From positions 1 to 39,164 of the forward strand of contig JAURYB010000002.1 in NCBI GenBank assembly GCA_030654075.1: DNA of 39,164 bases. The letters are read 5' to 3'. The DNA is from Bacteroidales bacterium (GTDB lineage Bacteria > Bacteroidota > Bacteroidia > Bacteroidales > UBA4417). Below are positions 26,262 to 35,740 of the stretch, one piece after another (positions within the stretch are counted from its first letter, which is position 1; the number at the start of each line of letters is the position of its first letter). The notes below the pieces were generated by a model. It was not told where the DNA came from. It worked only from the letters and a program-made list of their open reading frames with translations, and made no database searches. Both the position numbers and the translations under genes were made by a program.

Positions 26262-28286
26262 ATGGCAAACTCAGAAAAATTACCAAAGATAGTTGAACAG
26301 GACTCATGGCTCGAACCTGCGACAGTTGACATTATTGCCAGGCATAAAAGGTTTACGTCAAAGCTAGACTATATTGAATCGATTTCGGGGAATATTGAAC
26401 ATTTTTCGAAGGCTTATGAGTTTATGGGAATAAACTTTATCCCGTCAGAGAATTGCTGGGTATACCGCGAATGGGCACCTGCGGCGCATGGACTCTTTCT
26501 GACCGGTGATTTTAACGATTGGAATCAATACTCGCATCCGCTTCAGAAAGTTGAAAACGGGATATGGGAAATCAAGCTGAATGCCGAATACTACAAAACT
26601 GTATTTACGCATGGCAGTAAAGTTAAAGTATTGGTTAAAAGTGATATAGGTGATCAATTACGGATTCCTGCCTACATTCGCAGAGTTGTTCAGGATGAGG
26701 ATACTAAGAATTTCAGCGGACAGCTTTGGTTTTCACCCGATTTTAATTGGGGAAACGATCATTTTGATATTAAAAAGCTGGGTGATCTTTTTATCTACGA
26801 AGCCCATGTTGGTATGGCCCAGGAAAAAGAAGGTCTAGGCACTTATGATGAGTTTACTGAAAATATTCTTCCACGTATAAAAAAAGCCGGGTATAATGCT
26901 GTTCAGCTTATGGCAATCCAGGAGCATCCATACTATGGCTCATTTGGCTATCATGTTTCAAATTTCTTTGCGCCATCTTCCCGATTCGGCACACCCGAGG
27001 ACCTGAAAAATCTTATCAGTACGGCCCATAGTATGGGTATTGCAGTAATAATGGATCTTGTCCATTCCCATACAGTAAAAAATCTTAACGAAGGCCTGAA
27101 TAAGTTCGATGGCAGCGAAACTCAGTATTTCCATGCTGGTGCAAGGGGCGAACACCCTAATTGGGATTCAAAGCTATTCGATTATGGTAAAACCGAAGTA
27201 TTGCAATTTCTCCTTTCGAATATCCGCTATTGGTTGAAAGAATTTCATTTCGATGGATTCAGATTTGACGGAGTGGGTTCCATGTTATATTTTCATCATG
27301 GAGATGAACCCATTGATACGCTTGATAAATATTTTAATCAAGGAGTGGAGTTCGATGCCGTTACCTATTTGCAACTGGCCAATCACCTTAGCCATATAAT
27401 TAATCCTCATGCAGTTACCATAGCAGAAGATGTTTCAGGTATGCCCGGGTTAGCTTCTCCGATTGATGATGGAGGAATTGGGTTCGATTTCAGGCTTGGG
27501 ATGGGAATTCCTGATTTCTGGATCAAATATTTAAAAGATGTTCCTGATGAACAATGGAGTATGAGCGAAATGTGGCAGGTTCTTAACGACAGGCTGCCTT
27601 ACGTAAAAACAGTTACTTATTGTGAGTCGCACGACCAGGCTCTGGTTGGAGATAAAACCATAGCATTCAGGCTTATGGATAAAGAGATGTATTTTAATAT
27701 GCAATCCTCTGATGAGAATGTAGTTGTTGAGCGCGGTATAGCTTTGCATAAAATGATCAGGCTGATAACTATTGCTTTGGGTGGCCAGGCCTATCTCAAT
27801 TTCATGGGAAATGAATTCGGTCATCCTGAATGGATTGATTTCCCCCGCGAAGGGAACGACTGGAGTTACCAGCACGCACGCAGGCAATGGTCTTTGATGG
27901 ATAATCCACTGCTGAGGTATCATTATTTGTCAGATTTTGATCGTGCCATGATAAAGACTATTAAAGACGCGAAACTCCTGAGTACTCTTTATGCCAACCA
28001 GATTAACTGTGATGAAAATAACAAATGCCTTATCTATGAGCGGGCCGGGTTGATCTTTCTTTTTAATTTTCATACCTCTGAATCCATTCCCGGTTATGAA
28101 TTTGTAGTGCCTGAAGCAGGTAAATATAAAATTATACTCAGCACCGACAATGTGAAATTCGGAGGGCATGGCAGGATCAATGAAGAAATGTTATATACTA
28201 CTCGTTTTGATGAAGCAACCTCTACAAACCGGTTGAGCATTTATTCAACCAACCGTACCGCAATAGTCTTTAAAAAAGCAAAATAG
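26262..28286 (+). CDS. glgB: 1,4-alpha-glucan branching enzyme (GH13)
   Basis: The 674-residue enzyme moves alpha-1,4 glucan segments to alpha-1,6 positions in glycogen. A CBM48-like N-terminal domain (WVYREWAPAAHGLFLTGDFN, about 66-85) precedes the GH13 barrel. Catalytic residues are visible: the nucleophile Asp336 in GFRFDGVGSMLYFHH, the acid/base Glu389 in TIAEDVSGMP, and Asp458 in YCESHDQALVGDKT. The substrate-site motif DLVHSHTVKN is present. The C-terminal all-beta domain ends in YSTNRTAIVFKKAK. The form resembles eukaryote-like branching enzymes more than the 730-residue E. coli GlgB. No other glycogen gene is adjacent. Confidence 0.93.
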   Translation: MANSEKLPKIVEQDSWLEPATVDIIARHKRFTSKLDYIESISGNIEHFSKAYEFMGINFIPSENCWVYREWAPAAHGLFLTGDFNDWNQYSHPLQKVENGIWEIKLNAEYYKTVFTHGSKVKVLVKSDIGDQLRIPAYIRRVVQDEDTKNFSGQLWFSPDFNWGNDHFDIKKLGDLFIYEAHVGMAQEKEGLGTYDEFTENILPRIKKAGYNAVQLMAIQEHPYYGSFGYHVSNFFAPSSRFGTPEDLKNLISTAHSMGIAVIMDLVHSHTVKNLNEGLNKFDGSETQYFHAGARGEHPNWDSKLFDYGKTEVLQFLLSNIRYWLKEFHFDGFRFDGVGSMLYFHHGDEPIDTLDKYFNQGVEFDAVTYLQLANHLSHIINPHAVTIAEDVSGMPGLASPIDDGGIGFDFRLGMGIPDFWIKYLKDVPDEQWSMSEMWQVLNDRLPYVKTVTYCESHDQALVGDKTIAFRLMDKEMYFNMQSSDENVVVERGIALHKMIRLITIALGGQAYLNFMGNEFGHPEWIDFPREGNDWSYQHARRQWSLMDNPLLRYHYLSDFDRAMIKTIKDAKLLSTLYANQINCDENNKCLIYERAGLIFLFNFHTSESIPGYEFVVPEAGKYKIILSTDNVKFGGHGRINEEMLYTTRFDEATSTNRLSIYSTNRTAIVFKKAK

Positions 28287-28387
28287 GCCCCGGAGATGAA
28301 CAACTTTTTGTTAATTTATTTTAAAAAGAGTGTTTTTTTCTTTTTTCTTCCGTATAATTGTGCCATAATTTCGAATAAAAATTAGCT

Positions 28388-28708
28388 ATGACAATGCAAA
28401 CAAACCGTAAAAAACTGATAATCAATTACGCTAATGTCAATCCTGAATTAATGGAAGCCATTCGCAAAAAATACCCATTGGGTTGGATAAATCATACAAT
28501 TAAAGTTCCCCTGTCAGGTGGCGCTTTCTTTTTTGCGATAACCCTTGATACCGAAGAGGCAAGCTACCTTATAAAAGTCCCTGTTAAAATTGATACCAAA
28601 TCGGATAAGGACGAGGACTTCTTTGATTCAACCCTTGATTTGAAAGAAGGTGAAGAAAGAGAAGAGGATGAAGACAAGGAAAAGTCAGAGAAAGAGGCTG
28701 AGGAATAG
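28388..28708 (+). CDS. Small conserved acidic-tail protein of unknown function
   Basis: The 106-residue soluble protein has an ordered N-terminal part (about 1-75: KKLIINYANVNPELMEAIRK, then YPLGWINHTIKV and GGAFFFAITLD) and a tail of about 30 residues made almost entirely of E, D and K. A start at Met1 or Met3 (TMQTNRKK) is equally possible. I recognise this type only as a conserved small Bacteroidota protein without assigned function. It stands alone between glgB and a bidirectional terminator. Confidence 0.75.
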   Translation: MTMQTNRKKLIINYANVNPELMEAIRKKYPLGWINHTIKVPLSGGAFFFAITLDTEEASYLIKVPVKIDTKSDKDEDFFDSTLDLKEGEEREEDEDKEKSEKEAEE

Positions 28709-28826
28709 ACGATTTATTTCTCTTAACATCTTTTAACATTCATTTTATAGAATTATTTATAAGATAATTATACTTTAGCCACTGTAAAAAATCAAACAGC
28801 ATTTTTTCTACATAATTAAAAAACAA

Positions 28827-28860
28827 TAAAAGAGAGGTTTTTACCTCTCTTTTCTTTTTT
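28827..28860. terminator. Bidirectional terminator between the acidic-tail gene and trkH
   Basis: AAAAGAGAGGT (28828-28838) and ACCTCTCTTTT (28843-28853) form a perfect 11-base stem with a 4-base loop. A T-rich tail follows on the right and an A-rich flank lies on the left, serving the rightward gene and the leftward trkA-trkH transcript. Confidence 0.88.
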
Positions 28861-28897
28861 AAAGCTGTTTATGTTTTTTTTATGTCAGATTGATAAT

Positions 28898-30712
28898 TTA
28901 GCCAACCAATACATTGATCTCGGAATAACGGTATTTTGTAAAAATAACCCGTTTAGTTATAGCCAGCGCTAATGTAAGAGTACCAATTCTGCCAATATAC
29001 ATAGTTAGCAGTATTATAGATTTACCGGCAAAGCTCAGTGAGGATGTAATGCCTGTTGATAATCCAACAGTTCCGAAAGCTGAAATTTCCTCGAAAAGCA
29101 GACTTAGGAAATTCTTATTCGGTTCCGTAATAGACAAAGCAAAAGTCGAAATAAATATCAGTGAAATAGAGAATAGCGCTATTGAATAAGCTCTGCTTAT
29201 TGTATCGCTTGAAATAGTATGTTTAACGATTTCTACATTTTTACGTCCTTTAATGGTACTGATAGCCGAACGAAGGATCACCGAAAAGGTTGTAGTTTTT
29301 ATTCCACCACCCGTTGAACCTGGTGAAGCTCCGACAAACATAAGGAACATCATAAAAATAAGTATTGGTTGCCCCAGGCGGGTAAAATCCACTGTATTGT
29401 ATCCTGCTGTCCGGCAAGTCACCGATTGAAAGATTGACGAAACAATACTGCCATATATTCCGTATCCTTTTATTGTATTATTGTATTCAACCAGATAAAA
29501 AACAATTGCGCCTGCCACAACAAGAATTCCGGAAGTATATAGTGCAATACGTGAATGTGTCTGAAGTCTTTTCCATTTAACTTTTCTGCGCTCTCTGATA
29601 TTTCGTAAACCAAAAACGTCTTCCAATACAATAAATCCTATTCCACCCAGAAAAATGAGAGCAGCTATTACAAGTTGAAGGTTATAGGCATGCCTGACTG
29701 TAATGTCGTAAAGATTATCTGTAAACAAGCCAAATCCTGCATTGTTAAAAGCTGAAACGGAATGAAACAGCGAAAAGTAAAGCTTCTCCCCTATTCCTTT
29801 AAATATCAACTCATTTGGCCAGGTTATAAAAAGCAATACTGCACCAGTTAGTTCAATAAAAATGCTATAGAGAAAGATTTTTTGTAACAATCCTCTTGTG
29901 TTACTGAGTTTATCCGTTGAAACAAGGTCTTTGATCAGCGATTGCATTTTAACACCTGCTGAATTCCGGTAGAAAGTCGCAAACAAAGTAGCGAATGAAA
30001 TTATGTTTAACCCACCTATCTGGATTAAAAGCATGATGATTGTCTTGCCTTTTAAAGTAAAGCATAAGGCTGTATCTACAACAACAAGCCCTGTAACACA
30101 ACAGGCACTGGTTGATGTAAATAAAGCATCAATCGGGCTTATTCCGGAAACTGTCATTTCGGGTAGCAACAATAATCCTGTGCCGGCAAGTATGATAAAT
30201 ATGAAGGATAAAGCAAGCAAACCGGAAGGTCCGATATGTATATACTCGATAAATCTTCCGGCTTTTCCAATCTCGACCGCAATGATCAGGAAGAAATAGA
30301 ATTGTATAAAAAGGTTATAATAAGTATGGATTCCGGGAAAGCCAATCCCATTCATAAATTGTTGAACTAGGTGGGTGCCCGTAAAAATACTAATCAATTG
30401 ATCAACAGCTACCAACAATAATAATATGGCTTCAAATCTGTTGTCTTTTATAAAATCAACCGGGTGGAAATCGTAAAATACCCGGAGTAAAAATTTAAGT
30501 ACATAAAAAATGAGACTAAACTCTATGATAGATTCAGTAATCCGCAGGTTGTCAGGTGTTTTTGGATATCCGTGCTGATAAATTATTGAGGTTATTGCAA
30601 CTAACGAAACTATAATGCTTGCCACGTGTAAAAACCTGACAACATAGGTTTTATGGGCATATAGCCTGATATTTATTGATTCCCTGATCCGATAGATACT
30701 GTCTCTGAGCAT
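28898..30712 (-). CDS. trkH: TrkH/KtrB-type potassium uptake membrane subunit
   Basis: The 604-residue channel-like transporter has an extra N-terminal membrane segment set (about 1-150) before the four M1-P-M2 repeats. The four selectivity-filter glycines are visible: TSTSACCVTGL, FHSVSAFNNAGFG, QSVTCRTAGYNT and EISAFGTVGLSTG. It forms the K+ pathway of a Trk/Ktr system at the inner membrane. The trkA gene lies immediately upstream with 3 bases between, so the two are co-transcribed and their products form the regulated complex. The length exceeds that of typical KtrB (about 450) because of the N-terminal extension. Confidence 0.93.
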   Translation of the reverse strand: MLRDSIYRIRESINIRLYAHKTYVVRFLHVASIIVSLVAITSIIYQHGYPKTPDNLRITESIIEFSLIFYVLKFLLRVFYDFHPVDFIKDNRFEAILLLLVAVDQLISIFTGTHLVQQFMNGIGFPGIHTYYNLFIQFYFFLIIAVEIGKAGRFIEYIHIGPSGLLALSFIFIILAGTGLLLLPEMTVSGISPIDALFTSTSACCVTGLVVVDTALCFTLKGKTIIMLLIQIGGLNIISFATLFATFYRNSAGVKMQSLIKDLVSTDKLSNTRGLLQKIFLYSIFIELTGAVLLFITWPNELIFKGIGEKLYFSLFHSVSAFNNAGFGLFTDNLYDITVRHAYNLQLVIAALIFLGGIGFIVLEDVFGLRNIRERRKVKWKRLQTHSRIALYTSGILVVAGAIVFYLVEYNNTIKGYGIYGSIVSSIFQSVTCRTAGYNTVDFTRLGQPILIFMMFLMFVGASPGSTGGGIKTTTFSVILRSAISTIKGRKNVEIVKHTISSDTISRAYSIALFSISLIFISTFALSITEPNKNFLSLLFEEISAFGTVGLSTGITSSLSFAGKSIILLTMYIGRIGTLTLALAITKRVIFTKYRYSEINVLVG

Positions 30713-30715
30713 GTT

Positions 30716-31411
30716 CTATGTATTGATTTCAAGAAACCTGTCAATATCATTAACATGTCCGAAAATTACAAGCCTGTCGGTTGCCTGTAATGATTGTTTC
30801 GAATCGGGAACTCCGATGATATGATGCTCAATGGTTTCCTTGCCATCCTTTATCACTCTCAGTTCTTCTTTTACAGTAATTAAACTGAGTTTATATTTAT
30901 CACGAAGGTCAATTTCACCAAAAGTTTTATTGATACAGTTTTTCGGACTCAATAATTCAACTACACGATGGTTATCAGGTAGTTGTAAGTAACTTACAAT
31001 ACTTGGATTCAGCATTCGCTCCGCCACAATAATACCAACTTCTTCTTCGGGCGACAATACTTCGGTAATACCCATTTTTTCGAGTATGATGCGTTGAGCT
31101 TCGCCGTTAGCACGTGTAATAATGCGTTTTACATTTAAATCGAGCAGGATGGAAGCACAAAGTAACCGCTGTTCAAAATCGGATCCGATTGCAACAACCA
31201 CGGCATCAAATTCTTCAATGCCCTGCCCTTGCAAAGCTCGTTTATCAGTTGCGTCAAGTGCTACGGCATAAGCAACATCATCACCTATACTGTCAATTAT
31301 TTCAGGATCACTATCAATTGCCATTACTTCATAACCCTTTGCTGAAATAGCCTTTGCGATAGCTTTACCGAACTGACCAATTCCGATTACAGCATATTTA
31401 TTACCTGCCAT
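30716..31411 (-). CDS. trkA: TrkA/KtrA-type RCK regulatory subunit
   Basis: The 231-residue cytoplasmic protein has a Rossmann nucleotide-binding RCK-N domain: GIGQFGKAIAKAISAKGYEV with the acidic AIDSD after strand 2. An RCK-C domain follows (about 140-231). With one RCK-N and one RCK-C it is KtrA-like, rather than the duplicated 458-residue E. coli TrkA. It gates the TrkH partner encoded 3 bases downstream according to bound nucleotide. A consensus promoter lies at 31438-31470. Confidence 0.93.
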   Translation of the reverse strand: MAGNKYAVIGIGQFGKAIAKAISAKGYEVMAIDSDPEIIDSIGDDVAYAVALDATDKRALQGQGIEEFDAVVVAIGSDFEQRLLCASILLDLNVKRIITRANGEAQRIILEKMGITEVLSPEEEVGIIVAERMLNPSIVSYLQLPDNHRVVELLSPKNCINKTFGEIDLRDKYKLSLITVKEELRVIKDGKETIEHHIIGVPDSKQSLQATDRLVIFGHVNDIDRFLEINT

Positions 31412-31437
31412 ATAATTGCGATATTTTTAAAAGAACG

Positions 31438-31470
31438 CAAATTTACGCCGAATACAACAGAAATAGCAAA
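31438..31470 (-). promoter_or_regulatory. Bacteroidota-type promoter of trkA-trkH
   Basis: On the minus strand, TTTG (31467-31470) is followed after 21 bases by TAAATTTG (31438-31445). The -7 lies 26 bases from the trkA start codon, so the leader would be about 20 bases long. Confidence 0.8.
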
Positions 31471-31578
31471 AACTGTTAAAATATCTTAAATATTTGTTTA
31501 AGCATGGTGGATTGACAAATAGATACATTGATAAAGCTCATTTCGTTCATCCACTAACAGCAATATCAGTTTTTTTTG

Positions 31579-31608
31579 ACAAAAAAAAATCCCGCATCAG
31601 CAGGATTT
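31579..31608 (-). terminator. Rho-independent terminator after the sigma factor / small protein unit
   Basis: Read leftward, AAATCCTGC and GCGGGATTT (between 31587 and 31608) form a stem with a short loop, followed by a U run from the nine-base A tract at 31581-31589. Confidence 0.8.
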
Positions 31609-31632
31609 AATTGTTAAACTTTGGTTGCCGGA

Positions 31633-31803
31633 CTAGTTGAGAACGATGTAACAAGTTTTGTAATCTGAACAATGAATAACCTGTAATGCCTTCGAATAAC
31701 TAATCAACATCTTCACTGCCTGTAAGCCGGGAGTTAAGTCCCCTTTTGTGTTTTTGTTGGCAATCTGTGAAGAATCATTCAAGAGTGTAGAGATTTTTAT
31801 CAT
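31633..31803 (-). CDS. 56-residue small protein downstream of the ECF sigma factor
   Basis: This frame starts with ATG at 31803 and stops with TAG at 31633. The product begins MIKISTLLNDSSQIANKNTK, continues with LTPGLQAVKMLISYSKALQV and ends YIVLN. It looks like a compact helix-plus-strand protein with no signal peptide. It is encoded 78 bases after the sigma factor on the same strand, and a terminator follows 25 bases after its stop, so the pair forms one transcript. I recall short proteins of this pattern (a helix with YSKALQVI, then a final VLN strand) beside sigma genes in Bacteroidota, but cannot confirm the family. A role tied to the sigma factor is inference. Confidence 0.7.
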   Translation of the reverse strand: MIKISTLLNDSSQIANKNTKGDLTPGLQAVKMLISYSKALQVIHCSDYKTCYIVLN

Positions 31804-31881
31804 CTATTGGGTTTTGTTATACTTAATACCCTAAAAACGTTAAAATTTATCTCTTATTGTTTGTTCTAAAAAATATTTTGA

Positions 31882-32469
31882 CTAAACACTCAATATAATC
31901 TCTTTACTATCGATAAGTTTACGCAGATTGATAAGTGCATACCTCATGCGGCCCAGGGCAGTATTTATACTTACTTCGGTTTGCTCTGCTATATCCTTGA
32001 AACTCATATCGCTGTAATGCCTTAGTAACAGTACTTCGCGCTGTTCTTCAGGCAGGTATTCAATAAGTTTACGTACATCTTCGTAAATCTGATCCACAAT
32101 CATTTTGTCTTCAATTGAATCATCTACAATACGCAGGTTGTCAAAAATATCTCCATCTTCGGAATTATTGTCTACAACGGGTAAACGCTTTGCTTTGCGG
32201 TAATGATCAATAATAAGATTGTGGGAAATCCGCATTACCCATTGAATAAACTTTCCTTCTTCTTTATAAATACCTGAACGAAGGGTATTTATAACCTTGA
32301 TAAAAGCATCCTGAAATATATCATCAGCCAGATGTTTATCTCTGACGACGAGCAGGATATATGAGTAAACTTTTTGCTTGTGCCTGTTTATCAGAACCTC
32401 AAGACTATATTCATTACCGGCGAGATAGTTGCTTATAAGCTCCTGATCGCTAACAATGGGGGTTGACAT
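31882..32469 (-). CDS. ECF-type RNA polymerase sigma factor
   Basis: The 195-residue sigma-70 family protein has only regions 2 and 4. Region 2 spans about 10-90 (ADDIFQDAFIKVINTL, GKFIQWVMRISHNLIIDHYR) and region 4 about 130-190 (YLPEEQREVLLLRHYSDMSF, then KDIAEQTEVSINTALGRMRY). No anti-sigma factor gene is adjacent; the only co-transcribed gene is the 56-residue one at 31633. It is divergent from uvrA. It has a strong AGGAGG ribosome-binding site, which is unusual for this phylum. Confidence 0.93.
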   Translation of the reverse strand: MSTPIVSDQELISNYLAGNEYSLEVLINRHKQKVYSYILLVVRDKHLADDIFQDAFIKVINTLRSGIYKEEGKFIQWVMRISHNLIIDHYRKAKRLPVVDNNSEDGDIFDNLRIVDDSIEDKMIVDQIYEDVRKLIEYLPEEQREVLLLRHYSDMSFKDIAEQTEVSINTALGRMRYALINLRKLIDSKEIILSV

Positions 32470-32473
32470 GATA

Positions 32474-32479
32474 CCTCCT
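32474..32479 (-). promoter_or_regulatory. Strong Shine-Dalgarno site of the sigma factor gene
   Basis: On the minus strand AGGAGG lies 4 bases before the ATG (AGGAGGTATCATG). Most genes in this window have no such site. It confirms the start at 32469. Confidence 0.85.
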
Positions 32480-32613
32480 TATTATTGATTAGTAATTATT
32501 ACGAGTTTAATAGCGTAGAAATCTCTCGATAATGGGTTCTTTAGGTTAAAGTTAATGTATCAGGCGTTGAAAAGTAATAGTTTTGGATTAAACTATATTT
32601 ACTTTGTGTAGGG

Positions 32614-32621
32614 CAAATATA
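32614..32621 (-). promoter_or_regulatory. Probable -7 element of the sigma factor gene
   Basis: TATATTTG on the minus strand matches TAnnTTTG. No TTG is found at the expected upstream distance. It would give a leader of about 140 bases. Confidence 0.45.
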
Positions 32622-32816
32622 CAACTTTAGTTTATCCGAATGTAAATATTTAATAAAATTATCAATTTATATGTTCATGGATTTCACAAAAGCATTATAT
32701 ATCTAATTGATATTCAAAAATATGCATGATATGAAAATGCATAACAAAGAATTTCCCTATTAAGTTATTAAAATGACAAATAACTCTTTTCCGATGTTAA
32801 TTGTTTGAATTGTGAG

Positions 32817-32824
32817 TAGCTTTG
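32817..32824 (+). promoter_or_regulatory. Probable -7 element of uvrA
   Basis: TAGCTTTG matches TAnnTTTG and is followed by CACCC, as in the pyruvate phosphate dikinase promoter at 37573. The -33 element is unclear. Confidence 0.55.
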
Positions 32825-32890
32825 CACCCCGAAAACAGTTAAGAGGCTGAATTTCTGATTGCATAACCGCTTTTCTTTGACGAATAATAT

Positions 32891-35713
32891 ATGATTCCTT
32901 ACAATATTGACGAGTTAGACCCTAAAAAATATATCCTTGTAAAAGGCGCCAGGGTTAATAACCTTAAAAATATTTCTGTTGCAATTACCCGAAACAGACT
33001 GGTAGTTATAACCGGTTTATCGGGTTCCGGCAAATCTTCGCTTGCTTTTGATACCCTGTATGCTGATGGGCAGCGTCGCTATGTGGAAAGCTTAAGTTCG
33101 TATGCACGACAATTCCTGGGCCGGATGAGTAAGCCCGAAGTTGATTACATTAAAGGAATTGCACCTGCTATTGCTATTGAACAAAAGGTAAATACCCGAA
33201 ATCCCCGCTCTACTGTTGGAACTTCAACGGAAATTTACGAATATATTAAATTGCTGTTTGCACGTATCGGAAAAACTTTTTCGCCTGTCTCGGGCGAACA
33301 GGTTACCAGGCATACAGTTACCGATGTTGTTAACGCAATTATGGAACAACAGGCAGGAACGCTGGTTATGCTTTACAGCCCGTTATCTCCAAAACAGGAT
33401 CGAACACTGAAAGAAGATCTGACTGTTGTGCTGCAACAAGGGTTCAGCAGAGTTCTTTATAAACAAAATATTTTAAAAATTGAAGATATTCTCACCAAAA
33501 TTGATGATTTCGGCTATTGGGATATGTTTGTATTGGTCGATCGGTTTACAATTGATCCTGAGGATGATGATCTTTCTTCAAGGGCAGCAGATTCGGCACA
33601 GACAGCATTTTTTGAAGGAAACGGAACTTGTTTGGTAAGCCTCGCGCTGAACGGAATAAGTCAGAATCTGGAATTCTCAAACCGTTTTGAACTGGATGAG
33701 ATTACATTTGAAGAACCGTCAATTCATCTTTTTAGTTTTAACAACCCATTCGGAGCATGTAAAACATGCGAAGGATTTGGAAGCGTTATCGGAATAGATG
33801 AAGATTTGGTGATTCCTGACAAGAGTCTTTCCGTTTACGACGATGCTGTAGCCTGTTGGAAAGGGGAGAAAATGAGTGAGTACAAGCATGTTATGATTAC
33901 TCATGCTCATAAGTTTGACTTTCCTGTTCATACTCCTTATTATTCGCTTAGCCAGGAGCAAAAGAAATTATTATGGAAAGGAAATAAATATTTCGAAGGC
34001 ATTAACTCATTCTTCGAAATGGTTGAAAGCCAGTTGTATAAAATTCAGTACAGGGTAATGCTTTCGAGGTATCGCGGAAAAACTGTTTGCCCGGATTGCC
34101 TCGGAACCCGATTGAGGAAAGATGCCAATTATGTGAAAATTAATGAAAAATCCATCACCGACCTCGTGTTGACGCCGATTGAAGATGCTCTTGAATTTTT
34201 TCAAACCATTGATCTTAATGAATATGAACACAAAGTAGCTGATCGCCTGTTAGTTGAAATTAAAAACAGGCTTGGGTTTCTTTGTAATGTAGGCTTACCT
34301 TATCTTACATTGAACAGGCTTTCAAATTCCTTATCCGGAGGCGAATCGCAACGGATAAATCTTGCCACTTCACTGGGCAGCAGCCTGGTAGGTTCGCTAT
34401 ATATACTCGACGAACCCAGCATCGGCTTGCATCCGCGTGATACACACCTTCTGATAAAGGTTTTAAAAGGACTTCGTGATATGGGCAATACAGTTATTGT
34501 TGTTGAACATGAAGAAGAAATCATCAAAGCCGCTGACCAGGTTATTGATATTGGTCCATTAGCAGGAAGTCATGGAGGAGAGCTGGTTTTCCAGGGAACA
34601 TTTGATGAAATACTGAAAGATGAAATTAGCCTTACAGGTCAATATCTTTCGGGGAAAAGATCTATTCAATTACCCATAAGCCGGAGGCCATGGAATGATT
34701 ATATTGAAATAAAAGGTGCACGCGAGAATAACCTTAAAAGTATTGATGTTAAATTCCCGCTTAAAGCATTTACCGTTGTAACCGGTGTTAGTGGATCAGG
34801 TAAAACTACGCTGATCAAGCGGATTTTGTATCCTGCGCTGAAAAAGATTTATGGCGGATTTGGCGAACGTACCGGAAAATTCGACCGGCTTGAAGGAGAT
34901 TACAACCTGATAACGGCTGTCGAATTAATCGATCAGAATCCAATTGGACGATCTTCACGCTCGAATCCCGCAACTTACGTGAAAGCGTTCGATGACATCC
35001 GGAGTTTATTCGCTGAACAGCCCCTTGCAAAGTTGCGTGCATACAAACCTGGCTATTTTTCATTTAATGTCGAAGGAGGCAGATGCGAAGAATGCGAAGG
35101 CGAAGGAATCGTAACTGTGGAAATGCAGTTTATGGCTGACCTTCATTTAACCTGCGACAGTTGCAAAGGAAAACGTTACAAGGATGAAGTTCTGGATGTT
35201 AAATTCAACGAAAAAACTATTTCTGATATACTTGATTTAACCATTGAGCAAGCCATAGACTTTTTTGCTCATCCAACCGAAAAAAATGCTAATGCAGCCC
35301 GTGTTGCGGCTAAGCTTAAACCATTGGCTGATGTTGGATTAGGTTATCTAAAACTGGGACAATCATCAGATACCTTTTCGGGCGGTGAAGCCCAGCGTAT
35401 AAAACTTGCATCCTTTCTGACCAAAGGCAGTAACGACACTCCTACCCTGTTTATATTTGATGAGCCGACTACAGGCCTTCATATGCATGATATAAGCCGT
35501 TTGTTGGCTGCATTCAATGCATTATTGGAAAAAGGACATACAGTTATTGTTATTGAACATAACCTGGATGTGATCAAAACCGCTGATTGGGTAATTGACC
35601 TTGGACCCGAAGGTGGCGAACAGGGCGGATTTGTGCTGTACGAAGGAACTCCGGAAGGGCTTCTAAAAATAGAATCGTCACATACCGCTCATTATCTGCG
35701 CAATAAAATGTAA
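32891..35713 (+). CDS. uvrA: UvrABC excinuclease subunit A
   Basis: This 940-residue protein is the damage-recognition ATPase of nucleotide excision repair. It has two ABC modules: Walker A GLSGSGKS at 42-49 and GVSGSGKT at 632-639. The signature motifs LSGGESQR and FSGGEAQR precede DEPS and DEPT. The zinc-binding sets are present: CKTCEGFG with CPDCLGTR in the first half, and CEECEGEG with CDSCKGKRY in the second. Length and start are normal. It is a single gene on the plus strand, convergent with the glycosyltransferase gene. Confidence 0.97.
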   Translation: MIPYNIDELDPKKYILVKGARVNNLKNISVAITRNRLVVITGLSGSGKSSLAFDTLYADGQRRYVESLSSYARQFLGRMSKPEVDYIKGIAPAIAIEQKVNTRNPRSTVGTSTEIYEYIKLLFARIGKTFSPVSGEQVTRHTVTDVVNAIMEQQAGTLVMLYSPLSPKQDRTLKEDLTVVLQQGFSRVLYKQNILKIEDILTKIDDFGYWDMFVLVDRFTIDPEDDDLSSRAADSAQTAFFEGNGTCLVSLALNGISQNLEFSNRFELDEITFEEPSIHLFSFNNPFGACKTCEGFGSVIGIDEDLVIPDKSLSVYDDAVACWKGEKMSEYKHVMITHAHKFDFPVHTPYYSLSQEQKKLLWKGNKYFEGINSFFEMVESQLYKIQYRVMLSRYRGKTVCPDCLGTRLRKDANYVKINEKSITDLVLTPIEDALEFFQTIDLNEYEHKVADRLLVEIKNRLGFLCNVGLPYLTLNRLSNSLSGGESQRINLATSLGSSLVGSLYILDEPSIGLHPRDTHLLIKVLKGLRDMGNTVIVVEHEEEIIKAADQVIDIGPLAGSHGGELVFQGTFDEILKDEISLTGQYLSGKRSIQLPISRRPWNDYIEIKGARENNLKSIDVKFPLKAFTVVTGVSGSGKTTLIKRILYPALKKIYGGFGERTGKFDRLEGDYNLITAVELIDQNPIGRSSRSNPATYVKAFDDIRSLFAEQPLAKLRAYKPGYFSFNVEGGRCEECEGEGIVTVEMQFMADLHLTCDSCKGKRYKDEVLDVKFNEKTISDILDLTIEQAIDFFAHPTEKNANAARVAAKLKPLADVGLGYLKLGQSSDTFSGGEAQRIKLASFLTKGSNDTPTLFIFDEPTTGLHMHDISRLLAAFNALLEKGHTVIVIEHNLDVIKTADWVIDLGPEGGEQGGFVLYEGTPEGLLKIESSHTAHYLRNKM

Positions 35714-35740
35714 CGATTTAGAAAAGTAAGCTTGAAAAGA

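Larger units (their letters stand above)
32470..32890. other. Divergent intergenic region, 421 bases, between sigma factor and uvrA
   Basis: The region is AT-rich and has no gene. It carries the ribosome-binding site and a probable -7 element of the leftward sigma gene and the -7 element of the rightward uvrA. The middle part (about 32640-32800) shows nothing I can assign. Confidence 0.65.
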
